DNA of 64,000 nucleotides from positions 7,739,758-7,803,757 of the forward strand of contig CM055730.1 in the NCBI GenBank assembly GCA_029465975.1. The letters run 5' to 3'. This DNA comes from Dallia pectoralis. Its lineage: Eukaryota > Chordata > Actinopteri > Esociformes > Umbridae. Position 1 is the stretch's first letter, and every line of letters starts with the position of its first letter. The notes under the pieces are model-generated. The model saw only the letters and a list, made by a program, of their open reading frames with translations, was not told where the DNA came from and ran no database searches. This document shows, piece by piece, positions 13,201 through 25,400 of the stretch. The translations under genes and the position numbers were made by a program.

Positions 13201-14438
13201 TGGTCACAGTGTTCTCCTTTAGCACCATGCAGTGCGGTGAATGTTCCAGGGACCCCTTGGTTTGAACAAAGCCTGTTTTGATTCAGGTTAGCATGAAACT
13301 ATATTATGAACTTTACTATGAAGTGCTTTGGTGTGCTCTACTGTATTGCACTAAACTATACTGTACTGTATGTTTCTGTTCTGTAGTCAATGTATCTGAA
13401 GTGAAACATTACCATGAAGAAAAAAATGACGTTTAAAGTCAAGCATTTCTTTGTAGCACAGATCAGGGTCCCATGATGTAATCTTTTACGGTCATTCAGG
13501 GAAATTTTGTAATAGGATGCTTGGCGTCATTCCGTTAGCATAGAATGGCCATATCTTATTCTGATCTTGTGTTTTCCTAACCTTGTATAGACCTGCCTGA
13601 TTTCAAAGCATTTTGCAGAAACCTAAAATAGTAACACACATTTTTATGTCAAAAACACTTGTACCCTTGTGTGCTGATTTTGGAGATACAGAAATATACG
13701 AAGGCACCTACATGCTCTGTGTCCGTTATAAAAAATATCTGAAGCATTGATTTACAAATATGCTTTGCAAGAGGCTGTCTTCCACTCATCTCCCTCCTGG
13801 ATACACACTAAATTATACGCGCTCCTGAGATCTAATTTAGGGAAGAAGCGCACGCCCAATGCATCGACTCGATTACAGACGAGAACAGAGGGAGAGGATA
13901 CCGATAATGTACTGTAATGTTGTTTAATGCTTGATAGTCACAATCCGCGCTCCATCTTTTCACATAAAAGAAACTCGAAAAGCCGGAGGAAGTGGAATAG
14001 CAATTCATCGCCTGTCTCAATGATTCAGAGATAAACGCCCCCATCGCCTCAGTCTCCGCTTGAGACAGGGGATTCACGTGATTATGTGGCGGTTCAGCGC
14101 CTACCTGTAGCTCTATTCCGCAATCCCCCAGAGAATGGGGAGGTAATTTGGTGGCTAATTTCCTGGAAAATGCAACTGCCAAATCGTTATACACGGGAGG
14201 ACTGTGCACGGTGTAGATACCGTCTGGACTTTTCCCCTGACACCCCTGCGGCCACCCGGTCAGAGCCTTCTGAAGCCACGGAAACTCAGGGTTATGTAGT
14301 GACAAGCAGCAGCAGGATTATTCAGCCATAATGGCGACCTCCACTAGCTGCTCAAAGGAGAGGGTGGCATCCATGCATGCCAACTCCTTGCGGACGTCCA
14401 GCCTTAAACTACACCGAAATGCGTCGATGTAAGCATTT

Positions 14439-14502
14439 CGGAGTTTAGGACCCTGGCGGCTGGAGTTTAGGACCCTGCCGCCAGGGTCCTAAACTCCAGC
14501 GC
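14439..14502. repeat. inverted duplication inside the gypsy relic
   Basis: The phrase GGAGTTTAGGACCCTG occurs twice directly and then once inverted (CAGGGTCCTAAACTCC) within about 64 bp. It forms a strong hairpin inside the gag remnant and looks like a local rearrangement, not an original part of the element. Confidence 0.75.
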
Positions 14503-14861
14503 AAACTCCTGGACGCTCCGAGTCCCCTGCCTCAGGAGGAAGAGACGCTTGCCCAGCTCCTAGCCCTGGGGAGGTTGGTCAAAAATAGACTGGAAGATGC
14601 GAGCGAACGCCTCATAGTTGTGCAGGATAGGCCCTCCTTCGGCCCAGATGGGATTAGCCGATTTGAGGGCTATAGCCGAAAGGCAGGAGACAAGGATGGC
14701 CACTTTCTCACGGTCTGAGGGCACTGTGCTCAATGAGCTAAAATAGAGCTCTAGCTGAAGTATAAACCCCCGGCAGCTGGCTATTGCCCCGTCATACTCC
14801 CTCGGCAGGTTGAAAAGAATCACCCGAGCTGCAGGTGGTGGAGACTCCGGCCGGGGTACTG

Positions 14862-14940
14862 TCAATCAATCGTCAATCAAATTTATTTATACAGCCCTTT
14901 TAACAACAAAGTTGTCACAAAGTGCTTTTACAATCACCCA
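14862..14940. repeat. short interspersed repeat inserted in the gypsy gag region
   Basis: The sequence contains CAAATTTATTTATACAGCCC and then CACAAAGTGCTTTTACA, a short motif pair that recurs in teleost genomes. It lies between the start of gag and the rest of gag in the minus-strand gypsy relic, so it inserted after the retroelement did. Confidence 0.55.
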
Positions 14941-16600
14941 CCATGAATCCGACAGAGCCACATCGACAAGTTGATCAGCACCTGATTCAGCACCTCGCTG
15001 AGGGAGACGATTATATCCTTGTGCCTCTTAAGGGTCTCTGTCCCAGCTGGATTCATGTCCTCTCGTAGCTTGGGTGTGGCATTCTGTCACAGCCAGTGAG
15101 GTGAATTAAAATAGGGATCCAGAGTCCAGAGTTTATGCAAAGTGGTGCTTGTTTATTTCCCAGCCACCCACGTAATCGAAGTACATCCAACACAGGATTG
15201 AAAACTTGACTTGAACAATAATTGATGTAGCGACGCAGCACTAATCAGACAAACGTCTCACAGAGAGAACATGAACAACCTCAGTACAGGGACACGCAAC
15301 ATGAAACAATACCACACAAAGACATGAACAAACACAGAAAGCCTAAATACCAGACTAACAAGTGAGGGAAAGGGCACCAGGTGTGTGCAAAACACATGAC
15401 ATGGGATGATGAGGGGGCGATGGCACTAGAAAGCTGGTGATGATGAACACCGAAGCCTGCCTGTAGATGGCGGTAGAGTGGCTTTGGAGGGAGTCGTGAT
15501 AATTACATTGTACATTGCAGTACATTATGATGTATAAATTGTGTTACAGTTGATTATTTTGTCAAATTAGCATGAACTAAATGTAACAGTAACTGTCCAA
15601 GCTAGATACACTAAACTATATGTCACACGTTCTGGCTATCCAATCAAATATCTACCTACTTTTTAAACTACAACCAGTCACTTTCAATATTTGTACAGTC
15701 ACTACCACTACTGAAATTTATTTCCGAAACCATAAATAGGGTCAAGTAAAAGTGCTTTTTTAGTTTGTTTATTATCTTTTCTCCAGTCCCAATTGTGGCA
15801 CATCTGATTTCTCTTCTCCAGCTAACTCTTTACGCTGCTTCCTCATTTATACCACAGAACACCTATGTGCCAAAGTAGCTCGTCCTCAGCAGCGCATTCT
15901 GCCAAAACACCATTTCTGGTTTCCACAAAACACGGGGCAATGTGATGCCTCAGGTAGTATTGCATTCAAAGCGCTTGTACGAGGCCAACTCAAACCCGAT
16001 TCATGTTTTAGGAATTACAGAAGCATTACCTCTGACACAAATGGACTAGTATTTGCACCACCTTTAGGCAACCACAGTACGTCATGCTGTCAGTTGTTGC
16101 AGGCCTGTTTTAGCGTAGGTGTATTATTTCTGTATATGTGGAGGAGGGGCTTTAAGAATAATAGAGTTGCTTTGACGTTCCAAAGCACTATGCACTCCTC
16201 TGGATACCTGGCAAACTGTCAGTGAGGGCACCTGAGGCTTTAAGGATAACTTCCAGTGAATCAGGGGGATTCCATGCGCAAGTAAGTGAATAATTTATTA
16301 CTACGATTATTGTGAACGCCTGGGTGATGATTAACTATTCAAACTTGCAACGGCAGCTATAACATAAGAAAAGAGGGCCGTTGTCAAGTATTATTTGTCT
16401 TCAGTTTCGTGAAATCTGAGTTTGACAAAAATCATGCATGTTCTTAATCTGAACATCTTGATGATGACCTGATTTTGGGTCATTTCGTTCTCACTTAGTT
16501 TGTTAATCATTCACTCTGAATCCCTATGGACAAACTGTCTATGCGGTTGAAAACCAAAATGTTGGGAACTAAGACAAACTCCAACCCTAGGGTGAAGGAA

Positions 16601-19600
16601 ATGCATCAGGGTCGTCTGAGGTTGCGACCGTGGCTTGAAGAGCAGATACAGTCTGGGAAGTATCCCGGGGTCATCTGGCTTGATGAGGTTAGAAGGTTTT
16701 ACATGCTTTGAAAAATTTGTAAACATGCATTTGTATAATGCATATCATGTCGTTGATCCTTTCTGACATTTGCCGTGTGGCAATTTGACTTAGTTCTAAA
16801 GTTTGTCGGCTGCTCTAACCCTGGATGTGTTGACAATTGTGCATGATATTTTTCCACAGGTATCGTCTTAAGGGAAATATCATTCTGATTGGTTCCAGAG
16901 CTCTCACTTCTTTGAAATATAATGCTTTTTTAAAGATCTGATATTAAAAGGTGTAATGTTTACTTTTCTGCTTTGCACTTTAGACATCTCAGGTTTTTCA
17001 GATTCCTTGGAAGCATGCAGCCCGACATGGTTGGAATATAGACAAGGACGCCACTTTGTTCCGAAACTGGGCGATGCACACAGGTAAGAAGCAAGTTCAG
17101 ACATCAATGGACAAAGCTCTCTGATTGCACCATGTAAAGCTCTCTTTTACCAATGCGGGAAGGTTTAATGTACACCCACGCTTTACATAGAAAGCGGCAA
17201 TTAAAGAGCATTCATCACATCTCAAAAGTGAGTTACAAAATTTGCAAATGTATGAAGTAGCTTGCTTTAATATTATTCCCATAATTTATTATACAACAGC
17301 TCAGATTGGATAGTGAACATAAAGAGCAGAGTTTCTCATCTTCCATGTTTAAATGATGTAGCAACTGAAGCTTTATCAAACAGCCATGTTTTGAAGTCAT
17401 TCGAGCAGGGATTCGCAGGAAGCCCCGATAAGTCATCTTCCAGGAAACATAGAAGTCACACAAGACAAACCACATTTTTATGACGCATTCAGACCTGTAC
17501 ATTGAATTAGATAGTTGTGTATAGGGATCGTTTTTTTCCTTCTGAGTAGAGACCAAAACAAATAGACATATCTGAGTTTGTTATATATGTCAATATGCCA
17601 AATCCTGGCAATGAAACAAGACCTGCTTGCAAAAACAGATTGTATTTCACGTGTGAACCTTTAATTAACGAATCCTATCTTTTTCTTCAAGGCAGACACA
17701 AACCGGGTGTAGACAAGCCTGATCCTAAGACATGGAAAGCGAACTTCCGATGTGCACTTAACTCTCTACCAGATGTGAAAGAGCTACATGACAAGAGTAT
17801 TAAGAAAGGAAGTAATGCCTTCAGGGTTTACATGATGCTACCTAGTAAAAGCGTCAAACAGCAAAAAGGTACACAATCAACTCTGTTTGTGTCATGTATG
17901 TATGTTATCGGCAGTATATTATGTTGATTTATATGCACAGTAGAATACACCTCAATAGTTGATTATATCCCCAAGATAATAACTAATTTAGAGTGTGTTG
18001 TTTATTTACTCTTATTGGTTCCTGTGTAGGAGATCAGGAAACAGAGGGTGCCATTAAACAAAGTCCTATCTCCCTCTCAGAGGCTGGTTCTTCTGCTCCA
18101 CTGGATAGGTTCGCTGGTAGGTCAACAGTTTCCTAACCCGGACTTTCCTGTCCCGTCTTAATATAAACCACTTCCGCCTTCCGTATAATTATAATTTCAA
18201 AAGCTTTAAATTTCTCTTTGAAATATTTTTGAAGGCACATAACTCAACCAGATTGTCTCCATTCTTGAAGATTAAAGATAGCTCCTTAAATATGCTAAAG
18301 AGTACCGCGTATGTAGCTGTATTAAAAAAACATTTAAATATAAATAGTGTCAATAGTTCATTAAGTTAAAGTGTATGTTAATTATTAATTATACACACTT
18401 ATACAATTTACCGTATAAGTTGGTTAACTTAATAGCAGAGTCGAAAAAATTAGGACAATTATATAGATTTCCATTTTTTGACCACCCTTCAAAGCGATCT
18501 GTGAACACCAATTTGTGACCCATTGTTGTGCAGAATTTGAGCAACAACACAATATCAAAATGAGTGTTAAGTATTTAATGGTAGACTGACAACAAAATAA
18601 AAATGATAACATATATTGAATTAATTGAAAATGATTTATTTTTAAATGATCACACCTGCATTTATGTTAAGTCCTTGATTTTATTTAAACGTTAATGTAA
18701 ATTGACTCTCTCAAACCTTAGGAAAGTTATGTAGGTCTATTTGTTATTGTGGTTAGGGACATACAGGTGGATTTCAACAAGAGTTGGTTATTGCTCAAGT
18801 TGCTCTTTAACTGTCAATTACAGGGAACTGCTATACCATACTTAGCCTGCTAAGCTTTGTTGATATGGTTATGCCAGAAAGCTTACGTGTTTTGTGAGAA
18901 CGAGTCCATGAAGGCATCAAAGCGGGTATCAAGTTCTCAACTCTGCCCTGTGTCACGTGGCATCAACATAATTTCCACCAATCCCAACACGCGTAGCAAC
19001 TCCCAGCGGACGATTAAAGTTATTTACGTCATCTGTAGACGGGACCAAATTCATCTTCTAATCACGCGGCTCATTCATTTGGAAAGTATAGACCCATAAT
19101 CTTTCACACCCTAGAAATTACTGTGTGGTGAGGCTAACGTAGACCTCTGGACATTGAAAGAAAAAGTGCATTATCAGATGCATTTATTCATTTGCGTTTA
19201 TTGTTGACGTGTATGAAGGTAAAACAGCGACAAAAGTTTTTTTCTTGTAATTCTTTTTTTTCTTTTGAAACTAGTTTTGTACATAGGTTTTCTTTCTTGT
19301 AATTCGTTTTTTTCTTTTGAAACTAGTTTTGTAAAAAAAGTTTTTCTTGTAATAGGTTTTGTACAAAAAACCAACGCGCAGAGTTTTGTCACTAAAATTC
19401 CACTAGCAACTGTGACAAAAGTTTTTCTTGTAAATCAGTCTGTGCCCAAACGTTTCAATGCGTTTCCAAACAGAAACCCCAAACGTATTCTGACCAATGA
19501 ACGGATAGCTATCTTAGCGTGGCCCTTTGAACTTCAACCAATCGTTTCTCTCTATGGCTCTGACAAAACCTATTACAAGAAAAAAAAACTTTTTTACAAA

Positions 19601-21608
19601 ACTAGTTTCAAAAGAAAAAAAACTAATTACAAGAAAGAAAACCTACGTACAAAACTGGTTTTAAAAGAACAAAAAGAATTACAAGAAAATCTTGTCCCTG
19701 TTTTACCTTCATAGGACGTGCTTCGCCATATGGTTTTGCCAATGGTTGATGAAACTGTGTTTCGTTATGTTGACAGGTACTGGCAGGATAACGCCTTATT
19801 TGGCCTTGCAATTTGTGATGAGATTGTTTTAAAAATGAAAACTTAAGCATGTTCAGATGTTCATCCACACAAATACACAAATATTATTAAAGAATATAAA
19901 TCAGAAGTCACAGAACATCATGTTCTTCTCACACACACACACACACACGAAGTACCCCATTGACCAAATGCATGCGACAGATACAATATAAATAAATAGA
20001 AGGTACCAAAATCCATAACAAAATATAAACCAATGTTTGAATCTGTCAAGTGTCAACTCACAACATGTTTGGTAAGGACAATGCTAGACTAGCTACATAA
20101 TGTCTACTGATGTATACTAATGCCTACTGGTGGCTTCCGATCCTTACTGATACCTACTGATTCCTACTGATGCCTAAATTGCAGACAAGCTAAACACATT
20201 CTTCCTGCTTCAAGGCTGACAAAACAGACATTCAAAATTTTTTGATGCTCCTGACAACCAGGTGATCTCCGGCTTCAAATACCAGTCATTGCTACCAATA
20301 GGCATGAGTCATCTGTCCGTTTGTCTGTAGCATAAACACATATGGAGTGCATAAGTCAATTTCAGGGCAAAGTAACCGTTTTAAGCCGATGATGATGTTT
20401 CAGTGCAATGACTGTGCTAGCTTGTCAGTGATTATGAATTTTAATTTAACATGAGCTTTTCCCTGCTTCCATAGAGGCGTTTCTGAAATACAGAGGTGGG
20501 CAGGCCAGTGACAGCCCTGGGATATTTAATTTAAAAGACAATCAATCTGCCTGCAACACCATAAAAGAGGAATGGTCACCAGAACAGTCATACACACACC
20601 AGTCTTCCTTCACAACTGAAGTGCACGGTAAGAGTTTCAAGACCTGGGTTGGCACAGCTTTCAGAATGAGAAAGTTTGTTTAAAGTATGTTTACAACAAA
20701 CAAGACATTTGTTCTGGCCTGTTACTGCAATCATTTATACACACGTATTAGACATACAAGCAATAGACTACAAAAAAATACAAAACATTTCAATTTCTAA
20801 ATGTGTAAGGGGCAAATTGATGCCCGCTTCAACGTCCTGGAGGTGTGTAGGTCGCATAGAGGCGGGAGATTTCAGCCAATGACCCGATTTTCAAAGCTCT
20901 ACAGTCCTCTATAACTGTAATAGCAATAACTGTAATCATTCATTATACAAGACTTCTGAAGGTGTCCTGTGATCTCTGGTCCTAAGACATTAGCAGCATA
21001 TCTTTGAACTCTTCATCAACATCATGGCAGCAGTATTCCTTGAAGCAAGTGGCCTATTTCAGCAGGATAATCTGCCCTGTCACGCTTACATTTTGTTCGG
21101 GAAGGGTTGGAAATCAAAACACTTGACATGGTCTAATTCTTACTTAATACAGATAGCTCTGAAACGACTGCAAATGACAACGAGCAAGCCGAAGCAGTAT
21201 TCAAGGTAAACAAGTCGTGTTTCTGTGCTTTCGAGTGCAAAAAAATCATCTGTATGCATCCGGGGTGCAAATGAACATTACAAACCAGTGATACGTGATG
21301 TGCTCCTGCAGATCGTCGATCACCTAAAAACCATGGAGCACTGGAGCCAGTCGAACGAGAACAGAAGCTGGAGGCCGACAGCACCTGGCTGGTTGGACAG
21401 TTATTGTAAGTATCACACCGGGCCGGACTCCCTACAACAACTCATTTGAAGTATTTACCTCAGATGTGGATCGCTGTTTTCAGGGTTGGATATTCTGAAA
21501 GTGTTAATCCGTCACTCCGCAGGTGAGGATATGGATTACATGGGTTATCCCATGCAGACGGAAAGTTTCACACACGGTCACAGTGCTGTGCAAAGGCCAT
21601 TTCTATGA
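16601..21608 (+). CDS. interferon regulatory factor of the IRF1/IRF2 subfamily (irf1b/irf11-like), 8 exons
   Basis: A transcription factor that binds interferon-stimulated response elements. Coding exons are 16601-16687, 16984-17083, 17692-17868, 18030-18116, 20475-20627, 21153-21205, 21312-21405 and 21484-21608; phases join to 291 residues. The first three exons form the DNA-binding domain: RLRPWLEEQI, FQIPWKHAARHGW, DKPDPKTWKANFRCALNSLP and KGSNAFRVYMMLP. Its tryptophans fall at residues 11, 26, 38, 46, 58 and 77, the IRF1/IRF2 spacing. The acidic C-terminal half includes IKEE (possible SUMO site), SSETTAND and WLDSY, the last recalling the IRF1 tail. The start was placed at MHQGRLRLRPW by analogy with IRF1/2; an in-frame upstream ATG at 16526 is judged leader. 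The last exon could instead begin at 21525, giving a shorter tail. IRF11 is my preferred paralogue but IRF2 is not excluded. Confidence 0.9.
19212..19713. mobile_element. foldback element with about 150-bp inverted arms in irf intron 4
   Basis: The left arm (about 19212-19375) and right arm (about 19560-19713) are imperfect inverted copies. The ends read TATGAAGGTAAAACAG on the left and CTGTTTTACCTTCATA on the right. Each arm contains repeated blocks of the type TTTTCTTGTAAT and GAAACTAGTTTTGTA. The flanks share GACGTG, a possible target-site duplication. The loop of about 180 bp has no recognisable gene. A non-autonomous foldback DNA transposon fits. Confidence 0.8.
21010..21095 (+). mobile_element. 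Tc1/mariner transposase fragment in irf intron 5
   Basis: A short frame encodes EASGLFQQDNLPCHA. The QQDNxPCH motif surrounds the second catalytic aspartate of Tc1-type transposases. Flanking sequence is not coding. It is a small relic, apparently of the same family as the fragments at 12930-13200 and 27925-28260. Confidence 0.65.
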
Positions 21609-22401
21609 GACATGTCGGGGAAACGTGCAATGGACTGCCACGACTAAATCTTTGAAAAAGGTGTTGAAAGAAACCCCACAATCCAAGACAAGCACATCTC
21701 TGAAATACAGTTTACACAACAACCAAGCTATAGAGCACACTGTGTGTGATGGAGTAGCCTAATGTACTTCAGCAGGCCAAGTGCTCCCATCTGACGATTA
21801 GTTCCACCGCAGCAGGAGTTCTCCGTCGTTCCCCACCGGATCTAATCTACCATGGAGACGCCCAGAAGTATGTACATGTGTATGTTTCTGAGTGTGTGTG
21901 TGTGTGCACATATGAAACCGAGGGCTACATCTCATTAATCTGCACAAGCTAAATGTTCACTGTAGATTTGTTTTTTGTAACTAAAATGTTTGCCTTTTAT
22001 TAAACACAATTGACACATTAGGCCTATGAATGTTTTTTACTGGGACTACCAAGATTTCTTAGAAATGCACATTGACAGTATGAACATCTAAAGAAATGCC
22101 CTGTATAAAACAAACGGCCAACAATCTCCATCTTAAGGATAAGAAGTAAATGCAAAGAAAATCACACACGAAAAAACAATTCCTCAGACCACCTTTAATG
22201 AAAAAACATTCTAATGAATGGGATCATCAAGTACAGTGAGTTTGAAAGAGAATTGCAAAGCAATCATATCATACATGTCATGTTGGGGAACATACTTTCG
22301 CGTACTGGATATCAGTCCCCCAAAACACCAGTAAAAAACAAGACATTTGCAGCTCAGGAAACAGACGGATCTCTTCAGTCCAGCAAATGGGAAGTTGATA
22401 G
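21609..22401. other. convergent 3' region between irf and ddx21
   Basis: Only 793 bp separate the irf stop (plus strand) from the ddx21 stop (minus strand). The element TTTATTAAA at 21996-22004 reads ATTAAA on the plus strand and AATAAA on the minus strand, so both genes could terminate there, each with about a 400-nt 3' untranslated region. A second minus-strand ATTAAA lies at 22194-22199. A short GT run sits near 21890-21905. Confidence 0.6.
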
Positions 22402-25400
22402 TTAATAACTGAATGCACTGCTGAAGTTGCGTTTTTGACCACCTCCTCCACCGCCACCACCACTTCGGAAGCCTCCTCCGCCACCTCCCCATCCTCCACC
22501 CCCGCTTCGGAAGCCGCCTCGTCCACCACCTCCCCGTCCTCCCCCACCACGTCCACCGAAGCGTCCACGGTCGCCCCAATCTCCGCCCATGCGTGGCTTC
22601 TCCTCCAGTTCTGGGAGCTCTGTGGCGATTGACAGCTGCCAGCGGCGACCATCCTGCCAGGCATCCTGAGGAGACCATTAGACTAGTCATTACAAAGACC
22701 ACAGCTCTCTGTTACCAAACCCAATGACACACTGAACGAATGAGCTGTAGAAATTCCAATAACCTAAAAGACATCTGCTTTTGTTGTGAAATTTGAGGCC
22801 GTAGCATCACTTTTCAGCTTGACAGAAAGCGGGGCAAATATTAAACAACGGAAAACGTTTGACAAATGGGCTTGGATAAGTGTCTCCGCAGCATTGAATC
22901 ACCTTACAAACCAAGCCTTTTACATGTGTCCGACTCATCACAGTTAAAAAGGTTCCTGCTCTCTACTTACTTGGTACTGCTTTACATTGTCAGCCGGCAC
23001 ATCCAAACAGACACCCTGTGAATCAAAAACAGTGCTCTCAAAAAACATTCTCCAATTTCAGCCAAACGGAACTTCAATAGTGCTGTCATTTTGCATGTAC
23101 AGTGGAAGATGGCCTTTTTTCAATGTATAAACAACATTGATCTGCAGACCAGAAAATTATGAACTTACCATTTTGCCCTTGAGGAAAGTCATCCCTCTAA
23201 TTACATTGTCAATTTCCTCTCCCAGCTGTTCCTTCAGAGCTCGCCAGGCAGCGCCGATGTTTTGCAGCTCCTGGGAGCAGGTCAATGTCATTGTAGTGTA
23301 GCCCTGGAGGAATTAAATGACAAGAAAATGAATGACAAAACAAACCACTATTCAAGATGCATTTTAAAACATTCAGGGCATGAATATGCCAGCATGCCGT
23401 TAGTCCAGGGCACATCTATTCATTATAAAGCAGTGGCCGCATGCTACTAGAGGATGAACACTCACAACATCAGAGTTGAGAAGGGACCTCTGTTCCAGGG
23501 CAGTGGCGCCCGATATGTGTGCCAGAGCAGCAGCCAAGGCTTCTTCAGCCCCCCGCTCCTCTATGAGCTTGGCGGCGGACACCCGGAAGTACTCGATGGC
23601 TTGGGGAGGCACAGAGTCCAAAAACCTCACTGCGTCTTGGCTGGAGGATTTGATGATGTCATTGGCAGTGGGCACACCAACTCGCTTGAAGGTGATGCCC
23701 GCCTTCTGCTCTACCCATCGAAGCTGTTCTTCCTCTTTGCGCTGGTAGAAACAGATGCAGACACCGGTCCTACCAGCCCTGCCAGTTCGACCTGAACGGT
23801 GAATATAGGACTCCACGTCCTGGAATTGGGACAATGCAGCAGAGGTAAATACATCGGTTTTTATTAGACACCGTACACTGTAATCACACTGGGATACGCG
23901 CCAAAAACAGTGACATTAAAGTGTTTATCTACCTTCGGGGGTGAACACTGTACCACCAAGTCAACTTCTGGGATGTCCAACCCACGAGCTGCAACGTTGG
24001 TGGCAACTAACACCTCAAAAGTGCCATTTCTGAATCCCTTCAGTGTGATCTCCCGTTGCTTCTGAGGGATATCTCCATGAAGTGACTGGGAGCTCTGGAA
24101 CGCCAGATGATACGTTTCACAATCACTCAGAACAAAGTCAACAAACCAATTAAAAGCAGCCAACCACCTGACTTACGAACGTGGGTAATGTCTAACCTTT
24201 CAGATGTATGCTTCCACCAAGATCCTAAAGTACGCACGTTTTGTTTACACCACCGAGTAACAGAAGTCCCATATGATTCCGGTACCTGTTTTATGGAGGC
24301 GTTCATCGACAGCTCATTAGCATCCTTCTTGGTCTCACAAAAGATGATAGTGCGGCCGTGGCTCCCACTGTACACCTGGACGACATCCCCAATGACAGCA
24401 GCCCTCTGGGACCAGTGGCATGCAATGGCAAGGTGCTGAGGGGGAAGGACAGAAATTGTTTCTCCAAGCCAAGTATTTTAGAAAAAGCATCACTTTTACC
24501 GAAGACGAATAATCTGAAAAGCATGTTCTTGATCTGGAAAAAACAAGGCACCACTTATCATTTGGCTAATACCATCTCCACAGTGAAGCAGGGTGGCGGG
24601 AGCATCATGCTATGGGTTGTGGCGACTGGCCGGGAAGCTGACCAACAGTGAGCTGGGGATTGGTATGTTACGTACCCCTGTATTGATCACAGCTGGAAAA
24701 CTAATTGCTTGGGGTTTTCCTCTATATGAGATGGAGCTGGTTTGGGGGCTTATGGGTGAGCTGAAAAGCCAGGACCAGTATGGAGGAACCATGGCAAGGC
24801 TGTGACAAGTTTAGAGAATGTTTACATTTAAGATGGGTGTTGTTTGTTCATTTTTCGACTAAATTATTTGATGAACGGTTTCCCTCCAGAGAAAATGAAA
24901 CCGTCACAGAAACTGGGCGGGTGTGACCTTCAGGAGTACCTGAACGATTTAATTGTTTTTGGCACAAGAGTGTAACTTCCAGATAAGACATAGCCAGGAT
25001 AACAATCCAGTACAAACCAGAATAATACGTTAACAAAAGTACCCTGAGTTGATTCGGCAATGTATGAATGAACATCACCATAATGTCATTATGTTTCTCA
25101 AAAGTAACACACCATTGTCTATAATGCCTTGAGTTTGTCAACTGTTTAGTTATTTCAGGAATAAAAGTGTGATCGCAATCGAACAGCAAGTGACTTTAAC
25201 CACATGGATTCAAATCGATCTTAAAAATACTAAAAATGTGTATTAAGTTCGATGGTCTTCAGGCTGGTACAAAGCAAAAGCTAACATTAGCTTTCCCACA
25301 TATGATGGAACAACAAGTTATAACATACACGCATATACATAAAAATACTCAGACAGACAGAACATATAGCGTTTTTGAAGATGACCCACATGAAACAGCA

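Larger units (their letters stand above)
13832..15503 (-). mobile_element. truncated Ty3/gypsy LTR retrotransposon (LTR, gag, start of pol)
   Basis: Reading on the minus strand, a likely LTR spans about 15085-15503 (plus-strand boundaries TGTCACAG and GTGATA). A gag start (MNPAGTETLKRHKD) follows at 15056. Gag continues at 14865-14560 with FNLPREYDGAIA and NYEAFARIFQSIFD, and ends near 14331 with a block reading FEQLVEVAIMA. Pol follows directly, with YNDLAVAFSRK, KLPPHSLGDCGIEL and NNITVHYRYPLPL, which is the RT N-terminus of Ty3/gypsy elements. There is no zinc knuckle, and protease, most of RT, RNase H and integrase are missing. No second LTR is seen. A short interspersed repeat interrupts gag at 14862-14940. 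The copy is dead. Confidence 0.85.
11783..16600. other. kifbp-irf divergent intergenic region
   Basis: The kifbp and irf genes are transcribed away from each other across this interval. It contains a Tc1-type fragment (12930-13200) and a truncated Ty3/gypsy copy (13832-15503). The 61-codon open frame at 12430-12615 has no recognisable features. The segment just upstream of 16601 should hold the irf promoter and 5' leader; an in-frame ATG at 16526 exists but is not family-like. Confidence 0.6.

Noticed and set aside
22211..22702. Arg/Trp-rich and Ser/Thr-rich frames over the last ddx21 exon
   Set aside because: Alternative frames of the RGG-box coding sequence.
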